Positions 52,016 through 61,231 of a stretch of 64,000 nucleotides of DNA are shown here, in pieces. A program made the position numbers and the translations under genes. The DNA is from an uncultured Lachnoclostridium sp. (GTDB lineage: Bacteria; Bacillota; Clostridia; Lachnospirales; Lachnospiraceae): NCBI GenBank assembly GCA_946415315.1, contig CAMKRZ010000004.1, positions 62,001-126,000 on the forward strand. Reading direction: 5' to 3'. Under the pieces are notes generated by a model. The model was given only the letters and a program-made list of their open reading frames with translations. It was not told where the DNA came from and made no database searches. Each line of letters begins with the position of its first letter. Positions within the stretch are counted from its first letter, which is position 1.

Positions 52016-55000
52016 ATGAAAAAGAGTACGGGGATTTTGAAGAGAATCGGAGCGGTCCTGATGATCGTTTGTCTTGTTGTGACAAGCGGTTATTTTTCGG
52101 AGCTCACGGGGCTTTTCGGACGGCAGCTGCAGGCCAAAGTGACTGCGAAGGCCGCCGGGGAGGAAAAGTGGGTTGATGACATTTTGTATAATTTTGCGAA
52201 ACTGTGGAAGTACAATGCCGAGGGAAAAAAGACGGAGATAAAAACCGCGGGTAACAAGGAAGCGTTTTTCCGATTGAATAAAACGACTATCCGTGTCAAA
52301 GAGGATTATAAAGCCGACGCGGCATTTTATGAAGACAAAGCGGAGAATTATAACCTGCTTACCGATTGGTATAAGACCGATTATGAGGGGCTCCAAGCGG
52401 GTCTCTTTGTGACAATAGAGGGCACGAACTATATTTATGATAAAGACGGAAACGTTGCTTCCGGAATGAAGAACGATGGTTGGAATTACGTTTATTTCAA
52501 TGACTATGAGCCCAACCTTGCTGCAGCAGTCGCGTCCGGTGACGAATACGGTGACGATAAAGGCTACTATGAAGTAGTACCGGAAACAAACAATGCACCA
52601 GAAGGTGCAAAACTGAGAATCCAGCATTTTAACAATAAAATCGGCGGAACTTCCGGCGGTTGGCTGCTGCCTAACAATTGGTTCGATGATCACGCCGCAA
52701 CGGAGCCCAGCGGGGACGGCTTGAAGAGTTTCCATTGTGACTATAAGATCACGCTGGTCGATACTGCGATTCAGCCGGTGTACAACTATCTCAAGGTCAA
52801 CAATGTATATTACAGACTGAAGAAACAGAATGATGCCATCCTGATTGCTCCGGTCAATATATTTGATACATCGAATGATAAAGAACCTAAGATCGATCAG
52901 ACGAAATTCCCGTATGATGCGTTGCCGTATGATTTCAGTCACTATTCGGAGACCCTTACTGTCAACGAGACCGAGTATGTTTACTGGGATCCGGCAAAAC
53001 AGGCAACGCCGCCGGATGTACAATATTTTTATACAATCGACACGCAAAATGTAACACTGAAAGCGGTGCAGAAACTGACCCATGCCGATACCTGGGATGA
53101 GGCTCAGGGAGGCTGGCTGGATGGTGCTACCGCGGCTGACTGGGGAAATATCAACACAAAGGCGTTTCACCGGGAATATACGGTAAAACTGCATAATTCA
53201 AACAATACGTATACGATGACGTTTAGGGATGAGAACGATACGACCACGCTCAAAACCGTAAAAGTCAAATGCGGCGATAAAACGAAGTACACAGGAGATG
53301 AGCCGGTCAAGAGTTCTTCCAACGGTGTTTCTTACAAGTTCTACGGATGGAAAGACAAGAAGACCGGTGAAGTCTATGCCAACGACAGTTTGCCGGCGGC
53401 GCTTGGAAATACGACGTATTTAGCCGTGTTCAAGGAAGTGTTAACCATTACTGCTGACAGTGATGAGAAGACTTACGACGGCAGTGCTTTGACCAAGAAT
53501 ACATTTACTGTAACCGGGTATCCGGTTGATCTCGCGGACGCAGATAAGCCTGTGTTTACTGTTTTGATGACGGACGGCAGTACGATTACGAATGCAGGCA
53601 CTAAGCCCAACGTTATCGCGACAGTCAACGGCGTTGCGGTGAACACGGAAAATGCGGTTCTGGTCGGCGACTATTATGTGCTGGCAGCGGACGGTACATT
53701 GAAAGTAAATCGAAAATCCGTGACTATTACAGCTAAGAATAATGATAAGACTTATGACGGAACTGCGCTGACGGAATCCGGATTCACGACAAGCGATCTG
53801 GAGCCGGGGGACACCCATACGTTTACGGTTGTGATGACCGGGGACAGCACGATCACGAATGTTGGTACAAATTCGAATGTGATCGCAACCGTGGATGGTG
53901 TGGCTGTGACCACGGGAACGGCGACGGTGGTAGGAAACTATCTGGTAACCACCGCAAATGGTGAGTTGGCGATTGTGAAGCGTATCGTTACGCTGACGAG
54001 CGAAGACGGAGAGAAGCCGTATGACGGAACACCGCTGACGAAGCCGAATGTGACTGTCGGCGGAGACGGATTTGTCGAAGGCGAAGTGAGCGACATTAAG
54101 GCGACCGGCAGCGTGACAACCGTTGCGGATGGTGAAGTCACCAATACCATCACGTACACCAAAGGTGATAATTTCAATGCAAACAACTATACGATCACCA
54201 AGAATGAAGGCAAACTGACGATTACCAAAAGCACGAATGCTCTGGTCATCACTTCCTCCACGAAGAGCTGGACATATGACGGAACGACCCATAAAGATGA
54301 AGTCTATACAGTGACATACGGCGGCACGACGATTGCTGCCGATGCATCCGGCAAAGTATTCACGCTGCCCACCGGTGATACGGTGACGATTACTGCAACG
54401 GCTGACGGCGTGAAGGATTACAATGCTGACTATGATAAAAATAATACGTTCAAGTATGAGCTCACCAATGCAGGCAACTACGGTAGCGTAACCACGAATT
54501 TCGGTACGCTGTCCATCGAGAAGCGCATTGTTACTTTGAAGAGCGCGAGTGCCGAAAAAGAGTATGACGGAACAGCGCTGACGAGTCCTGAAGTGACTGT
54601 CGGCGGAGACGGATTTGTCGAAGGTGAAGTGAGCGACCTCAAGGCGACCGGCAGCGTGACAAACGTTGGTGAAGTCATCAATACCATCACGTACAACGAA
54701 GGTGTTGCTTTCAATGCAAACAATTATACGATTACCAAGACAGATGGCAAGTTGACGATTACTGAAAACACGAAGGCGCTGGTAATCACTTCCTCCACGA
54801 AGAGCTGGACCTATGACGGCACGACCCATAAAGATGAAGTCTATACAGTGACATACGACGGAACGACGGTTGATGCCGATGCGTCCGGCAAAGTATTCAC
54901 GCTGCCTACCGGCGATATTTTGACGATCACCGCAACAGCGGCCGGCGTGAAGGATTACAATACAGGCTATAAAGAGAATAATGAATTTACGTATAAGCTT

Positions 55001-58000
55001 ACCAATGCAGGCAACTACAACAGTGTAAGCACGAATTTCGGTACGCTGTCCATCGAGAAGCGCAGCGTCACGTTGACGAGCGCGAGCGCTGAAAAAGAGT
55101 ATGACGGAACAGCGCTGACGAGTCCTGAAGTGACTGTCGGCGGAGACGGATTTGTCGCGGGCGAAGTGACCGACATCAAGGCAACCGGCAGCGTGACAAC
55201 CGTTGCAGACGGCGAAATCACCAATACCATTACGTACACCGAAGGTGCTAATTTCAGGGCAGACAACTATACGATTACCAAGGTTGAAGGCAAGCTGAAG
55301 ATTACTGAAAGCACGAAGGCGCTGGAAATCACTTCATCCACGAAGAGCTGGACCTATGACGGCAAGACCCATAAGGACGAAGTTTACACGGTGTCATACG
55401 GCGGAACGTCGGTTGCTGCCGATGCTGAGACCGACGGCAAAGTATTCACGCTGCCTACCGGCGATAAGGTGACAATCACTGCAACGGCCGAGGGCGTGAA
55501 GGATTACGATGCCGACTATGCGGAAAACAACACGTTTACGTACACGCTTGAAAATTCCGACTGTTACGATTACGTAACCACGAATGTAGGTACGCTTTCG
55601 ATTAACCGAAAGGCTGTAACGATTACCGCAGGCAGCGCTGACAAGTACTATGACGGAACGGAGCTTACCTGTTCCGGATTTACTGCTACTGATCTGGAAG
55701 AGGGTGATACGCATGAGTTTACGGTTACGATGACCGAGGACAGCGCAATCACGAATATGGGCACGCGGCCGAATGTGATCGCGACAGTAGACGGCACGAA
55801 CGTGACTGCAGGCGAGGAGATTGAAATCGGCAATTACGTCGTTACGACCGAGAACGGAAAGTTGACAATCCTTCAGGGAATACTCGACGTGGAAGTAACG
55901 GCCGCTCCGAGTAGCGAAGTGAAGGCTGGCGATACGGTTACCTACACGGTTGTTGTGACGAATAAAGGGAACACAACCATCAATGGTGTTACGCTGAGTC
56001 ATTTGCCGATTGCGGAGACCGGCAGCAGTGCGGAATCGTTTGATCTTGCGCCCGACGGACAGAAAACAATCACTTATGCTTACACTGTGACACAAAGTGA
56101 TGTGGATGCCGGCGAGTTTACGCGCACATCGACAGCAACAGGAATTGCGCATAAGGAAAATGCAGTTGAGGCTTCCGGCAGCGCAACGGTTGCAACAGTT
56201 GCTGCAAAACCGGAATTGACGGTGACAAAGACGGCATCCGTGAACAGTGATGTTAAGCCGGGAGATACTATCGGTTATACAGTGGTTGTCAAAAACAGCG
56301 GTAACGTAACTGTCACGGGAATCAAGGCGGAGTACTCGCCGATCGCACAGATCGGCAATGCCGAGTCGTTCGATCTTACTCCCGGCAGTACGAAGACGCT
56401 TACATATAACTATACTGTGACGCAGGCCGATATGGATGCCGGCAAGGTTACCCGCACAGTCACGGTGGAAGGCCTGGATCCGTCCGGGGCGGCGGTGAAG
56501 GCTTCCGATGATGTGGAAGTCACAACAGCTGCGGCGAGCGCGAAGCTTTCCATCACGAAGAAGATAGAGGCTGACGGAGCAGTGACGATCGACGATACGG
56601 TTACGTACACGATTACGGTTGCGAACACCGGTAACGTATCGGTTGAGGACGGCGTGCTCACGGATAACCTGGTCGATCTGAGCGAAAAAACATTTGCATT
56701 ACAGCCCGGAGAAACCGCAACGTTTACATACGATTATATTGTGACAAAGGCAGATGTGGATGCCGGATCCATCGTGAATACCGTGAAGGCCAACGCGAAG
56801 GCAGCTCGGGGAGATGACCCCGAGGAGGTCGAGGCATTGACGACGCTTCCCACGGAAAGATACGTTTTGAACATCACTTCTGCTGACGCAAGCTGGACTT
56901 ATGACGGTGAGAGCCACACGAAGGAAGAGTATTCGGTAACGTACGGCGGAGTTGCCATTCCCGCGGATGATGAAACAGGAAAGAAGTTTACGCTGGGCAA
57001 CGGCGATGTGCTGACGATCACGTCGACAGCGGATGGCGTGAAGGATTACAGCACGGAGTATTTTGCAAATAACACATTTACTTACACGATCACGAATGAC
57101 GCACTGTATGAAAGTGTGTACATGAACTACGGTACACTGAGCATTGACAAGCGCTACGTGAAGCTGATAAGCGAGTCCGCGCAGAAGACGTATGACGGCA
57201 CTGCACTGACCGGACCGAAGGTGACAGTGGAAGGCGACGGGTTCGTGGAAGGCGAAGTGACCGACCTGAAAGCGGAAGGCAGTGTATGCAATGTCAGCGG
57301 TGATCAGACCTTCAACACGATCACGTACACGACGACCGAGAAGTTCATTCCCGGCAACTATGTGATCGCAATTGAGGAAGGTGTTCTGCAGATTCTGGAG
57401 AGAGAGGTCACGGTAACGCTTACCGGTAACTCGGACGCCAAGCCTTACAACGGAGAACTGCAGAGTGTATACGGTTACACGGTTGATATCAGCGATCCTC
57501 TCTACACAGAGCAGGATTTCGAGTATTACGATGTCGCTGTGACCGGCGGTGTGCTGGTCGGCGAGTATCCGATGGTCATTTTGGCGGAGCAGTGCCTGAA
57601 CAATAACGCCAACTTTATTGTCACATTTGTCGCGGTTAACGGCAAAATGACGATCAAGCCGAACAACTCCGTGGTTGTGAAGATCACCGGACGCGACGAG
57701 ACGGTCGTGTATGACGGTACGACGCATACGTTTGATGTTTACGACGTTGAGATCAATGATCCGGTTTACACTATTGACGATTTTGAGTTCAGCGGAAACG
57801 GTGCGGCAAGCGGCAAGGATGCCGGAAGCTATGCGATGACGATGGCGCCGGAAGACTTCGTCAATACGAACGAAAACTTCGGGACCGTGACGTTTGAAGT
57901 TGTGAACGGAACGCTCACGGTGGAACCGAAGGAGGTCAGCATCGAGTGGTCCGAAGACAGAGAGTATCCGTACGACGGCAAGGAGCATAAGCCGGAGGCA

Positions 58001-59182
58001 TGGGTAGGCAACCTGGCGGAGGGCGACAGCTGTGAAGTGACGGTAGTCGGCGGTCAGACCGAGATCGGTGATGACTATGTCGCATCCGTGGATTCTCTTT
58101 CCAACCCGAATTACAAACTGACCGGCACGGCGGAGATACCGTTTGAGATCTACGGCTGTGTGGTCATCTTCGCGGATGATCTCGGTAACGAGCTGCTGGT
58201 CAAGACCGTTCCTTACGGGGAGACCCCGGTATATGACGGAGACGAGCCGACAAAACGGTCGTACTACGAGGAATACCATTACGAGTTCACCGGATGGACT
58301 CCTGAGTTCGTACCGGTGGCGGAGAGATATACCACGTACACGGCACAGTTCAAGGAAGTGACGAACGAATTCACGATCACGTGGGTCGACGGCAAGGGCA
58401 ATGTGCTGAAGACAGAGAAACTGCCGTACGGCGCGACACCCGAGTACAGCGGAGAGACGCCGACGACGAACGAGCGGGAAGGCTTTGTGTATACATTTAC
58501 CGGAGAATGGTACCCGAACGTTTCGATGGTAGTTGAGGATGTAACCTACACGGCGCAGTTCGACGAGAAGCCTGCAAAGGTATATTACCTCGAGTCCGGC
58601 GACGGTTCCGAGCATGAGAAGGAATCCGGCGCGAAACTGAGGTTTGTGTTCAGCAGCAATTATGACTCCGAGACATTCAGTCATTTTGCGGGAGCCTTTA
58701 TGGATGGACAGGCGATCCCGGCCAGCGGATACACCGCTACGGAAGGCAGTCTGATCCTCGACCTGAAGGCGGATTATCTTGACAAACTGTCAATCGGCGA
58801 CCATACGGTTTCGGTAGCGTTCGACGATTATGAAACCAAAGTGGAAGCACTGTTTACGGTAGTTGAGAAGAAGACGGAGCCTACACCGGAACCGCCGACT
58901 CCTACACCTGAGGAGCCTACGCCGGAGCCGCCCACTCCTACACCTGAGGAGCCTACGCCGGAGCCGCCCACTCCTACACCTGAGGAGCCGACTCCTACTC
59001 CGGAAGAGCCTACGCCGGTTCCGCCGACGCCTACTCCGACCGTAAAGCCGGATGACGATCCGAAGCCGCGCACGGGAGATACCATGAATATGGCGATCCT
59101 TGCAGCTCTGCTCGGAGCGGCACTGGCAACGATGCTGTTCGTATTTATGAAGCGCAGAGAGCGGACCGAGGAAGAGGATTGA
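52016..59182 (+). CDS. Giant (2388-aa) cell-wall-anchored protein with MBG-like, DUF11-like and InlB-like repeats
   Basis: Ribosome site GAGGAAA; signal peptide MKKSTGILKRIGAVLMIVCL. Order: N-terminal ~400 residues of unknown fold; InlB-like module ending in TYLAVFKEV (~470); MBG-like repeats (~480-1285) with YDGTALT, GDGFVEGEV and NYTITKxEGKLTI; three DUF11-like Ig domains (~1290-1610, VTYTVVVTNKGNT); more MBG-like repeats (~1615-1985); two InlB-like modules (~2045-2185); an X2-like domain (YLESGDGSEHEKESGAKLRF); a Pro/Thr/Glu wall-spanning repeat; then PRTGDTMN, one hydrophobic helix and a charged RRERTEEED tail. That end is a sortase sorting signal with PxTGD in place of LPxTG. Likely adhesin or mucus-binding stalk. 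No sortase gene is in the window. Confidence 0.9.
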   Translation: MKKSTGILKRIGAVLMIVCLVVTSGYFSELTGLFGRQLQAKVTAKAAGEEKWVDDILYNFAKLWKYNAEGKKTEIKTAGNKEAFFRLNKTTIRVKEDYKADAAFYEDKAENYNLLTDWYKTDYEGLQAGLFVTIEGTNYIYDKDGNVASGMKNDGWNYVYFNDYEPNLAAAVASGDEYGDDKGYYEVVPETNNAPEGAKLRIQHFNNKIGGTSGGWLLPNNWFDDHAATEPSGDGLKSFHCDYKITLVDTAIQPVYNYLKVNNVYYRLKKQNDAILIAPVNIFDTSNDKEPKIDQTKFPYDALPYDFSHYSETLTVNETEYVYWDPAKQATPPDVQYFYTIDTQNVTLKAVQKLTHADTWDEAQGGWLDGATAADWGNINTKAFHREYTVKLHNSNNTYTMTFRDENDTTTLKTVKVKCGDKTKYTGDEPVKSSSNGVSYKFYGWKDKKTGEVYANDSLPAALGNTTYLAVFKEVLTITADSDEKTYDGSALTKNTFTVTGYPVDLADADKPVFTVLMTDGSTITNAGTKPNVIATVNGVAVNTENAVLVGDYYVLAADGTLKVNRKSVTITAKNNDKTYDGTALTESGFTTSDLEPGDTHTFTVVMTGDSTITNVGTNSNVIATVDGVAVTTGTATVVGNYLVTTANGELAIVKRIVTLTSEDGEKPYDGTPLTKPNVTVGGDGFVEGEVSDIKATGSVTTVADGEVTNTITYTKGDNFNANNYTITKNEGKLTITKSTNALVITSSTKSWTYDGTTHKDEVYTVTYGGTTIAADASGKVFTLPTGDTVTITATADGVKDYNADYDKNNTFKYELTNAGNYGSVTTNFGTLSIEKRIVTLKSASAEKEYDGTALTSPEVTVGGDGFVEGEVSDLKATGSVTNVGEVINTITYNEGVAFNANNYTITKTDGKLTITENTKALVITSSTKSWTYDGTTHKDEVYTVTYDGTTVDADASGKVFTLPTGDILTITATAAGVKDYNTGYKENNEFTYKLTNAGNYNSVSTNFGTLSIEKRSVTLTSASAEKEYDGTALTSPEVTVGGDGFVAGEVTDIKATGSVTTVADGEITNTITYTEGANFRADNYTITKVEGKLKITESTKALEITSSTKSWTYDGKTHKDEVYTVSYGGTSVAADAETDGKVFTLPTGDKVTITATAEGVKDYDADYAENNTFTYTLENSDCYDYVTTNVGTLSINRKAVTITAGSADKYYDGTELTCSGFTATDLEEGDTHEFTVTMTEDSAITNMGTRPNVIATVDGTNVTAGEEIEIGNYVVTTENGKLTILQGILDVEVTAAPSSEVKAGDTVTYTVVVTNKGNTTINGVTLSHLPIAETGSSAESFDLAPDGQKTITYAYTVTQSDVDAGEFTRTSTATGIAHKENAVEASGSATVATVAAKPELTVTKTASVNSDVKPGDTIGYTVVVKNSGNVTVTGIKAEYSPIAQIGNAESFDLTPGSTKTLTYNYTVTQADMDAGKVTRTVTVEGLDPSGAAVKASDDVEVTTAAASAKLSITKKIEADGAVTIDDTVTYTITVANTGNVSVEDGVLTDNLVDLSEKTFALQPGETATFTYDYIVTKADVDAGSIVNTVKANAKAARGDDPEEVEALTTLPTERYVLNITSADASWTYDGESHTKEEYSVTYGGVAIPADDETGKKFTLGNGDVLTITSTADGVKDYSTEYFANNTFTYTITNDALYESVYMNYGTLSIDKRYVKLISESAQKTYDGTALTGPKVTVEGDGFVEGEVTDLKAEGSVCNVSGDQTFNTITYTTTEKFIPGNYVIAIEEGVLQILEREVTVTLTGNSDAKPYNGELQSVYGYTVDISDPLYTEQDFEYYDVAVTGGVLVGEYPMVILAEQCLNNNANFIVTFVAVNGKMTIKPNNSVVVKITGRDETVVYDGTTHTFDVYDVEINDPVYTIDDFEFSGNGAASGKDAGSYAMTMAPEDFVNTNENFGTVTFEVVNGTLTVEPKEVSIEWSEDREYPYDGKEHKPEAWVGNLAEGDSCEVTVVGGQTEIGDDYVASVDSLSNPNYKLTGTAEIPFEIYGCVVIFADDLGNELLVKTVPYGETPVYDGDEPTKRSYYEEYHYEFTGWTPEFVPVAERYTTYTAQFKEVTNEFTITWVDGKGNVLKTEKLPYGATPEYSGETPTTNEREGFVYTFTGEWYPNVSMVVEDVTYTAQFDEKPAKVYYLESGDGSEHEKESGAKLRFVFSSNYDSETFSHFAGAFMDGQAIPASGYTATEGSLILDLKADYLDKLSIGDHTVSVAFDDYETKVEALFTVVEKKTEPTPEPPTPTPEEPTPEPPTPTPEEPTPEPPTPTPEEPTPTPEEPTPVPPTPTPTVKPDDDPKPRTGDTMNMAILAALLGAALATMLFVFMKRRERTEEED
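53985..55618 (+). repeat. Three tandem ~537-bp coding repeats in the MBG region
   Basis: Units begin near 53985, 54523 and 55058. Each encodes a VTLTSASAEKEYDGTALT-type half followed by an ALVITSSTKSWTYDGTTHK-type half. Nucleotide identity is high over long stretches, so copy-number change by recombination is possible. Confidence 0.8.
58884..58991 (+). repeat. 36-bp tandem repeat encoding PTPTPEEPTPEP
   Basis: About three near-identical 36-bp units (PEPPTPTPEEPT on the protein) form the proline-rich wall-spanning segment; a degenerate fourth unit follows. Confidence 0.8.
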
Positions 59183-59259
59183 TCGAATCGCTGCGAAGGC
59201 AGCGGTAGCAGATCGAACTCATCCTGTCAGACTCGAAAATACAATATCGGAAAATGAAG

Positions 59260-59295
59260 AAGCGTCCCGATCCTGACGGAAAGGGACGCTTTTTT
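59260..59295 (+). terminator. Terminator between convergent surface-protein and glnA genes
   Basis: Stem AAGCGTCCC (59260-59268) / GGGACGCTT (59283-59291) is followed by a T run to 59295. It serves the + strand gene; the complementary strand is less T-rich after the stem, so bidirectional action is possible but weaker. Confidence 0.8.
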
Positions 59296-59382
59296 GTGTG
59301 TGAAAAATGAAAGCCGTTCTGCTCGCGAAGCTCGCGGAGACTTGCGAAGATACATCCGCGATCGTGTCGGCAGTGCGTGATC

Positions 59383-60813
59383 TTACAGGTCGAAGTACTG
59401 CGCAAACTCTGCCGGGTGAGGGATCTTGCCGATCTCCATGGCTTCCTTCTCCTTGCGCGAGATCCAGATGTCGATCAGGCGCTGCGGGAAGACGCCGCCT
59501 GCAGTGAGGTATTCGTGGTCGGCGCGGAGCGCATCGAGAGCCTCGAAGAGTGAGGTCGGAAGGCCGTCAATCTTCGCCTTCTCCTCATCGGAGAGGGAGT
59601 AGAGATTGAAATCATACGGTCCCCAGCCGTTTGCGTGCGGATCGATCTTATTTTTGACACCGTCCAGACCGGCCATCAGAATGGCCGCGTACGCGAAGTA
59701 CGGGTTGCAGGTAGCATCAGGGTTGCGAAGCTCGAAACGCTTGGAATCGGGCGATTTTGCGTACGCCGGGATGCGGATGACGGCGCTGCGGTTTGCGGTT
59801 GCGTAACCGATGGTAACCGGCGCTTCGAAACCGGGCACAAGACGCTTGAAGGAGTTCGTGGAAGGGTTCGTGAAGGCGCACAGCGAAGCGGCGTGCTTCA
59901 GAAGACCGCCCATGAACCAGTGCGCGGTCTCACTGAGGCTCGCGTACCCTTCAGCATCGTAAAATACGGGCTTGCCGTCTTTGCGCAAAAGCATATGTAC
60001 GTGCATGCCGTTGCCCGCCTCGGAAGCGATCGGCTTCGGCATGAACGTCGCTGTCTTGCCCTCGCGGATAGCCTGGTTCTTGATCACATACTTGGTGATC
60101 ATCGTGCGGTCAGCCATTGAGCAGACCTCGCCGAGTTCGACCTCGATCTCAAGCTGGCCGGAGCCGCCGACCTCGTGATGGTGGTATTTGACGGGCACGC
60201 CCATCTCCTCCATCAGCATGCACATGCGGCTGCGGGTGTCCTGTGTGATATCGTTCGGTGCGGAAATATGGTAGCCGCGCTTCGGATTGACCTGATAGCC
60301 CTTGCTGTCGTCGGAGTTGGCATTCCACTCCGCCTGCTGCGTGTCGACTTCGTAGGAGGCGCCGTTCGCCTTGACTTCGTACCAGGCGTTGTCGAACACA
60401 TGGAACTCAAATTCCGGTCCGATGATCATCGTGTCGGCAATACCGGTGGATTTCATATAGTCGACCGCGGCGCGGATGACGTTGCGCGGATACTGGTCGA
60501 ACGGACGGTTTGCGGGGGAGTCGATGATCATCGCATCGCCCGACATCGTGAGCGTCGGCACTTCGCAGAAGGGATCGATCGCGGCTGTCGAAAGGTCCGG
60601 GATGAAGACCATGTCGCTGTTTTCCACGGGCGCGAACCCATAGTTGGAGCCGTCGAAGCCGATGCCGTAGCGGAGCGTGTCGTCGGTAAATCTTGCCACC
60701 GGGATGGAGATGTGACGCCAGCGTCCGTCGATGTCGGTCATCTTGAAATCAATCATCGCGATGTTGTTCTCACGGCAGAAAAGCTGAACATCGGAAACGG
60801 TTTTCAGTTGCAT
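59383..60813 (-). CDS. glnA: Type I glutamine synthetase
   Basis: 476 aa from ATG at 60813-60811 (MQLKTVSDVQLFCRENN), with AGGAGG just upstream on the minus strand; the open frame continues further but without a ribosome site. Family motifs: GFDGSNYGFAPVENSDM, GPEFEFHVFDN (metal-binding Glu), NGMHVHMLL, the flap NPSTNSFKRLVPGFEAP and IRIPAY-type Arg segment. Condenses glutamate and ammonia using ATP. It has an insertion-like segment (AEWNANSDDSKGYQ) and an NLYSLSDEE sequence at the place of the GSI-beta adenylylation loop (NLYDLPPEE); whether that Tyr is modified is unknown. It is transcribed away from the acidic-peptide/TPR operon. Confidence 0.93.
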   Translation of the reverse strand: MQLKTVSDVQLFCRENNIAMIDFKMTDIDGRWRHISIPVARFTDDTLRYGIGFDGSNYGFAPVENSDMVFIPDLSTAAIDPFCEVPTLTMSGDAMIIDSPANRPFDQYPRNVIRAAVDYMKSTGIADTMIIGPEFEFHVFDNAWYEVKANGASYEVDTQQAEWNANSDDSKGYQVNPKRGYHISAPNDITQDTRSRMCMLMEEMGVPVKYHHHEVGGSGQLEIEVELGEVCSMADRTMITKYVIKNQAIREGKTATFMPKPIASEAGNGMHVHMLLRKDGKPVFYDAEGYASLSETAHWFMGGLLKHAASLCAFTNPSTNSFKRLVPGFEAPVTIGYATANRSAVIRIPAYAKSPDSKRFELRNPDATCNPYFAYAAILMAGLDGVKNKIDPHANGWGPYDFNLYSLSDEEKAKIDGLPTSLFEALDALRADHEYLTAGGVFPQRLIDIWISRKEKEAMEIGKIPHPAEFAQYFDL

Positions 60814-60901
60814 GATGGTACCTCCTTGTGTGTGATTTTCAGAGCGCGCGTGCGCGCTGCGCGGAAAATTCCGCGCGTTCGAGTGTGTTTGTCCAACTTT
60901 C

Positions 60902-60930
60902 ATTCTCGCTGTTCGCGCAGGTTTTGTCAA
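60902..60930 (-). promoter_or_regulatory. glnA: Probable glnA promoter
   Basis: On the minus strand, TTGACA (60930-60925), a 17-bp spacer and GAGAAT (60907-60902, imperfect -10) lie ~90 bp before the glnA start. Confidence 0.5.
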
Positions 60931-60937
60931 GAAAAGA

Positions 60938-60966
60938 TTGAGGGAAACCGCGTTTTGTGATATATT
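60938..60966 (+). promoter_or_regulatory. Promoter for the small acidic protein/TPR operon
   Basis: TTGAGG (60938-60943), a 17-bp spacer and TATATT (60961-60966) form a divergent pair with the glnA promoter only a few bases away. Confidence 0.65.
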
Positions 60967-61046
60967 GGAACAAGGCAGTCCGGCAGTCGCGTATGGGAGC
61001 GCATGCCGACGGAGGGACCGCTGTTTCACTAAGGAAACGAAGAGTG

Positions 61047-61063
61047 CCCCGCGAGGCGCGGGG
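61047..61063 (+). promoter_or_regulatory. Leader hairpin upstream of the 46-aa protein gene
   Basis: A 7-bp all-GC stem CCCCGCG (61047-61053) / CGCGGGG (61057-61063) with a 3-nt loop lies between the promoter and the ribosome site. The following AGCTGTTTTG is only weakly T-rich, so it could be an attenuator or simply an mRNA-stabilising hairpin. Confidence 0.4.
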
Positions 61064-61089
61064 AGCTGTTTTGAGTTAGGAGAAATGCG

Positions 61090-61230
61090 ATGATCGATTT
61101 TGATGAAGAACTGAAAAAATACGTTCCGAGCATGGAGATCAGCGAGGCGGAGGAAGCCGTGCTGAGCCGAGAGATCTCGGACGCTGCAGATGTGATTGAG
61201 AGGATTCTCCAGGAGAAGAAGGAGCTGTAA
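61090..61230 (+). CDS. 46-aa acidic protein
   Basis: Starts MIDFDEELKKYVPSMEISEA and ends ERILQEKKEL; ribosome site AGGAGAA. Strongly acidic and predicted helical, with no membrane helix. It ends one base before the ATG of the zinc-ribbon/TPR protein, and its last codons contain that gene's AAGGAG ribosome site, so the two are co-translated. A partner or assembly factor for the TPR protein is possible; no family recognised. Confidence 0.75.
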   Translation: MIDFDEELKKYVPSMEISEAEEAVLSREISDAADVIERILQEKKEL

Positions 61231-61231
61231 T

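Noticed and set aside
53985-55618. Possible CRISPR-like regular repeats
   Set aside because: Units are ~537 bp, in frame and encode protein domains; no short palindromic repeats with spacers.
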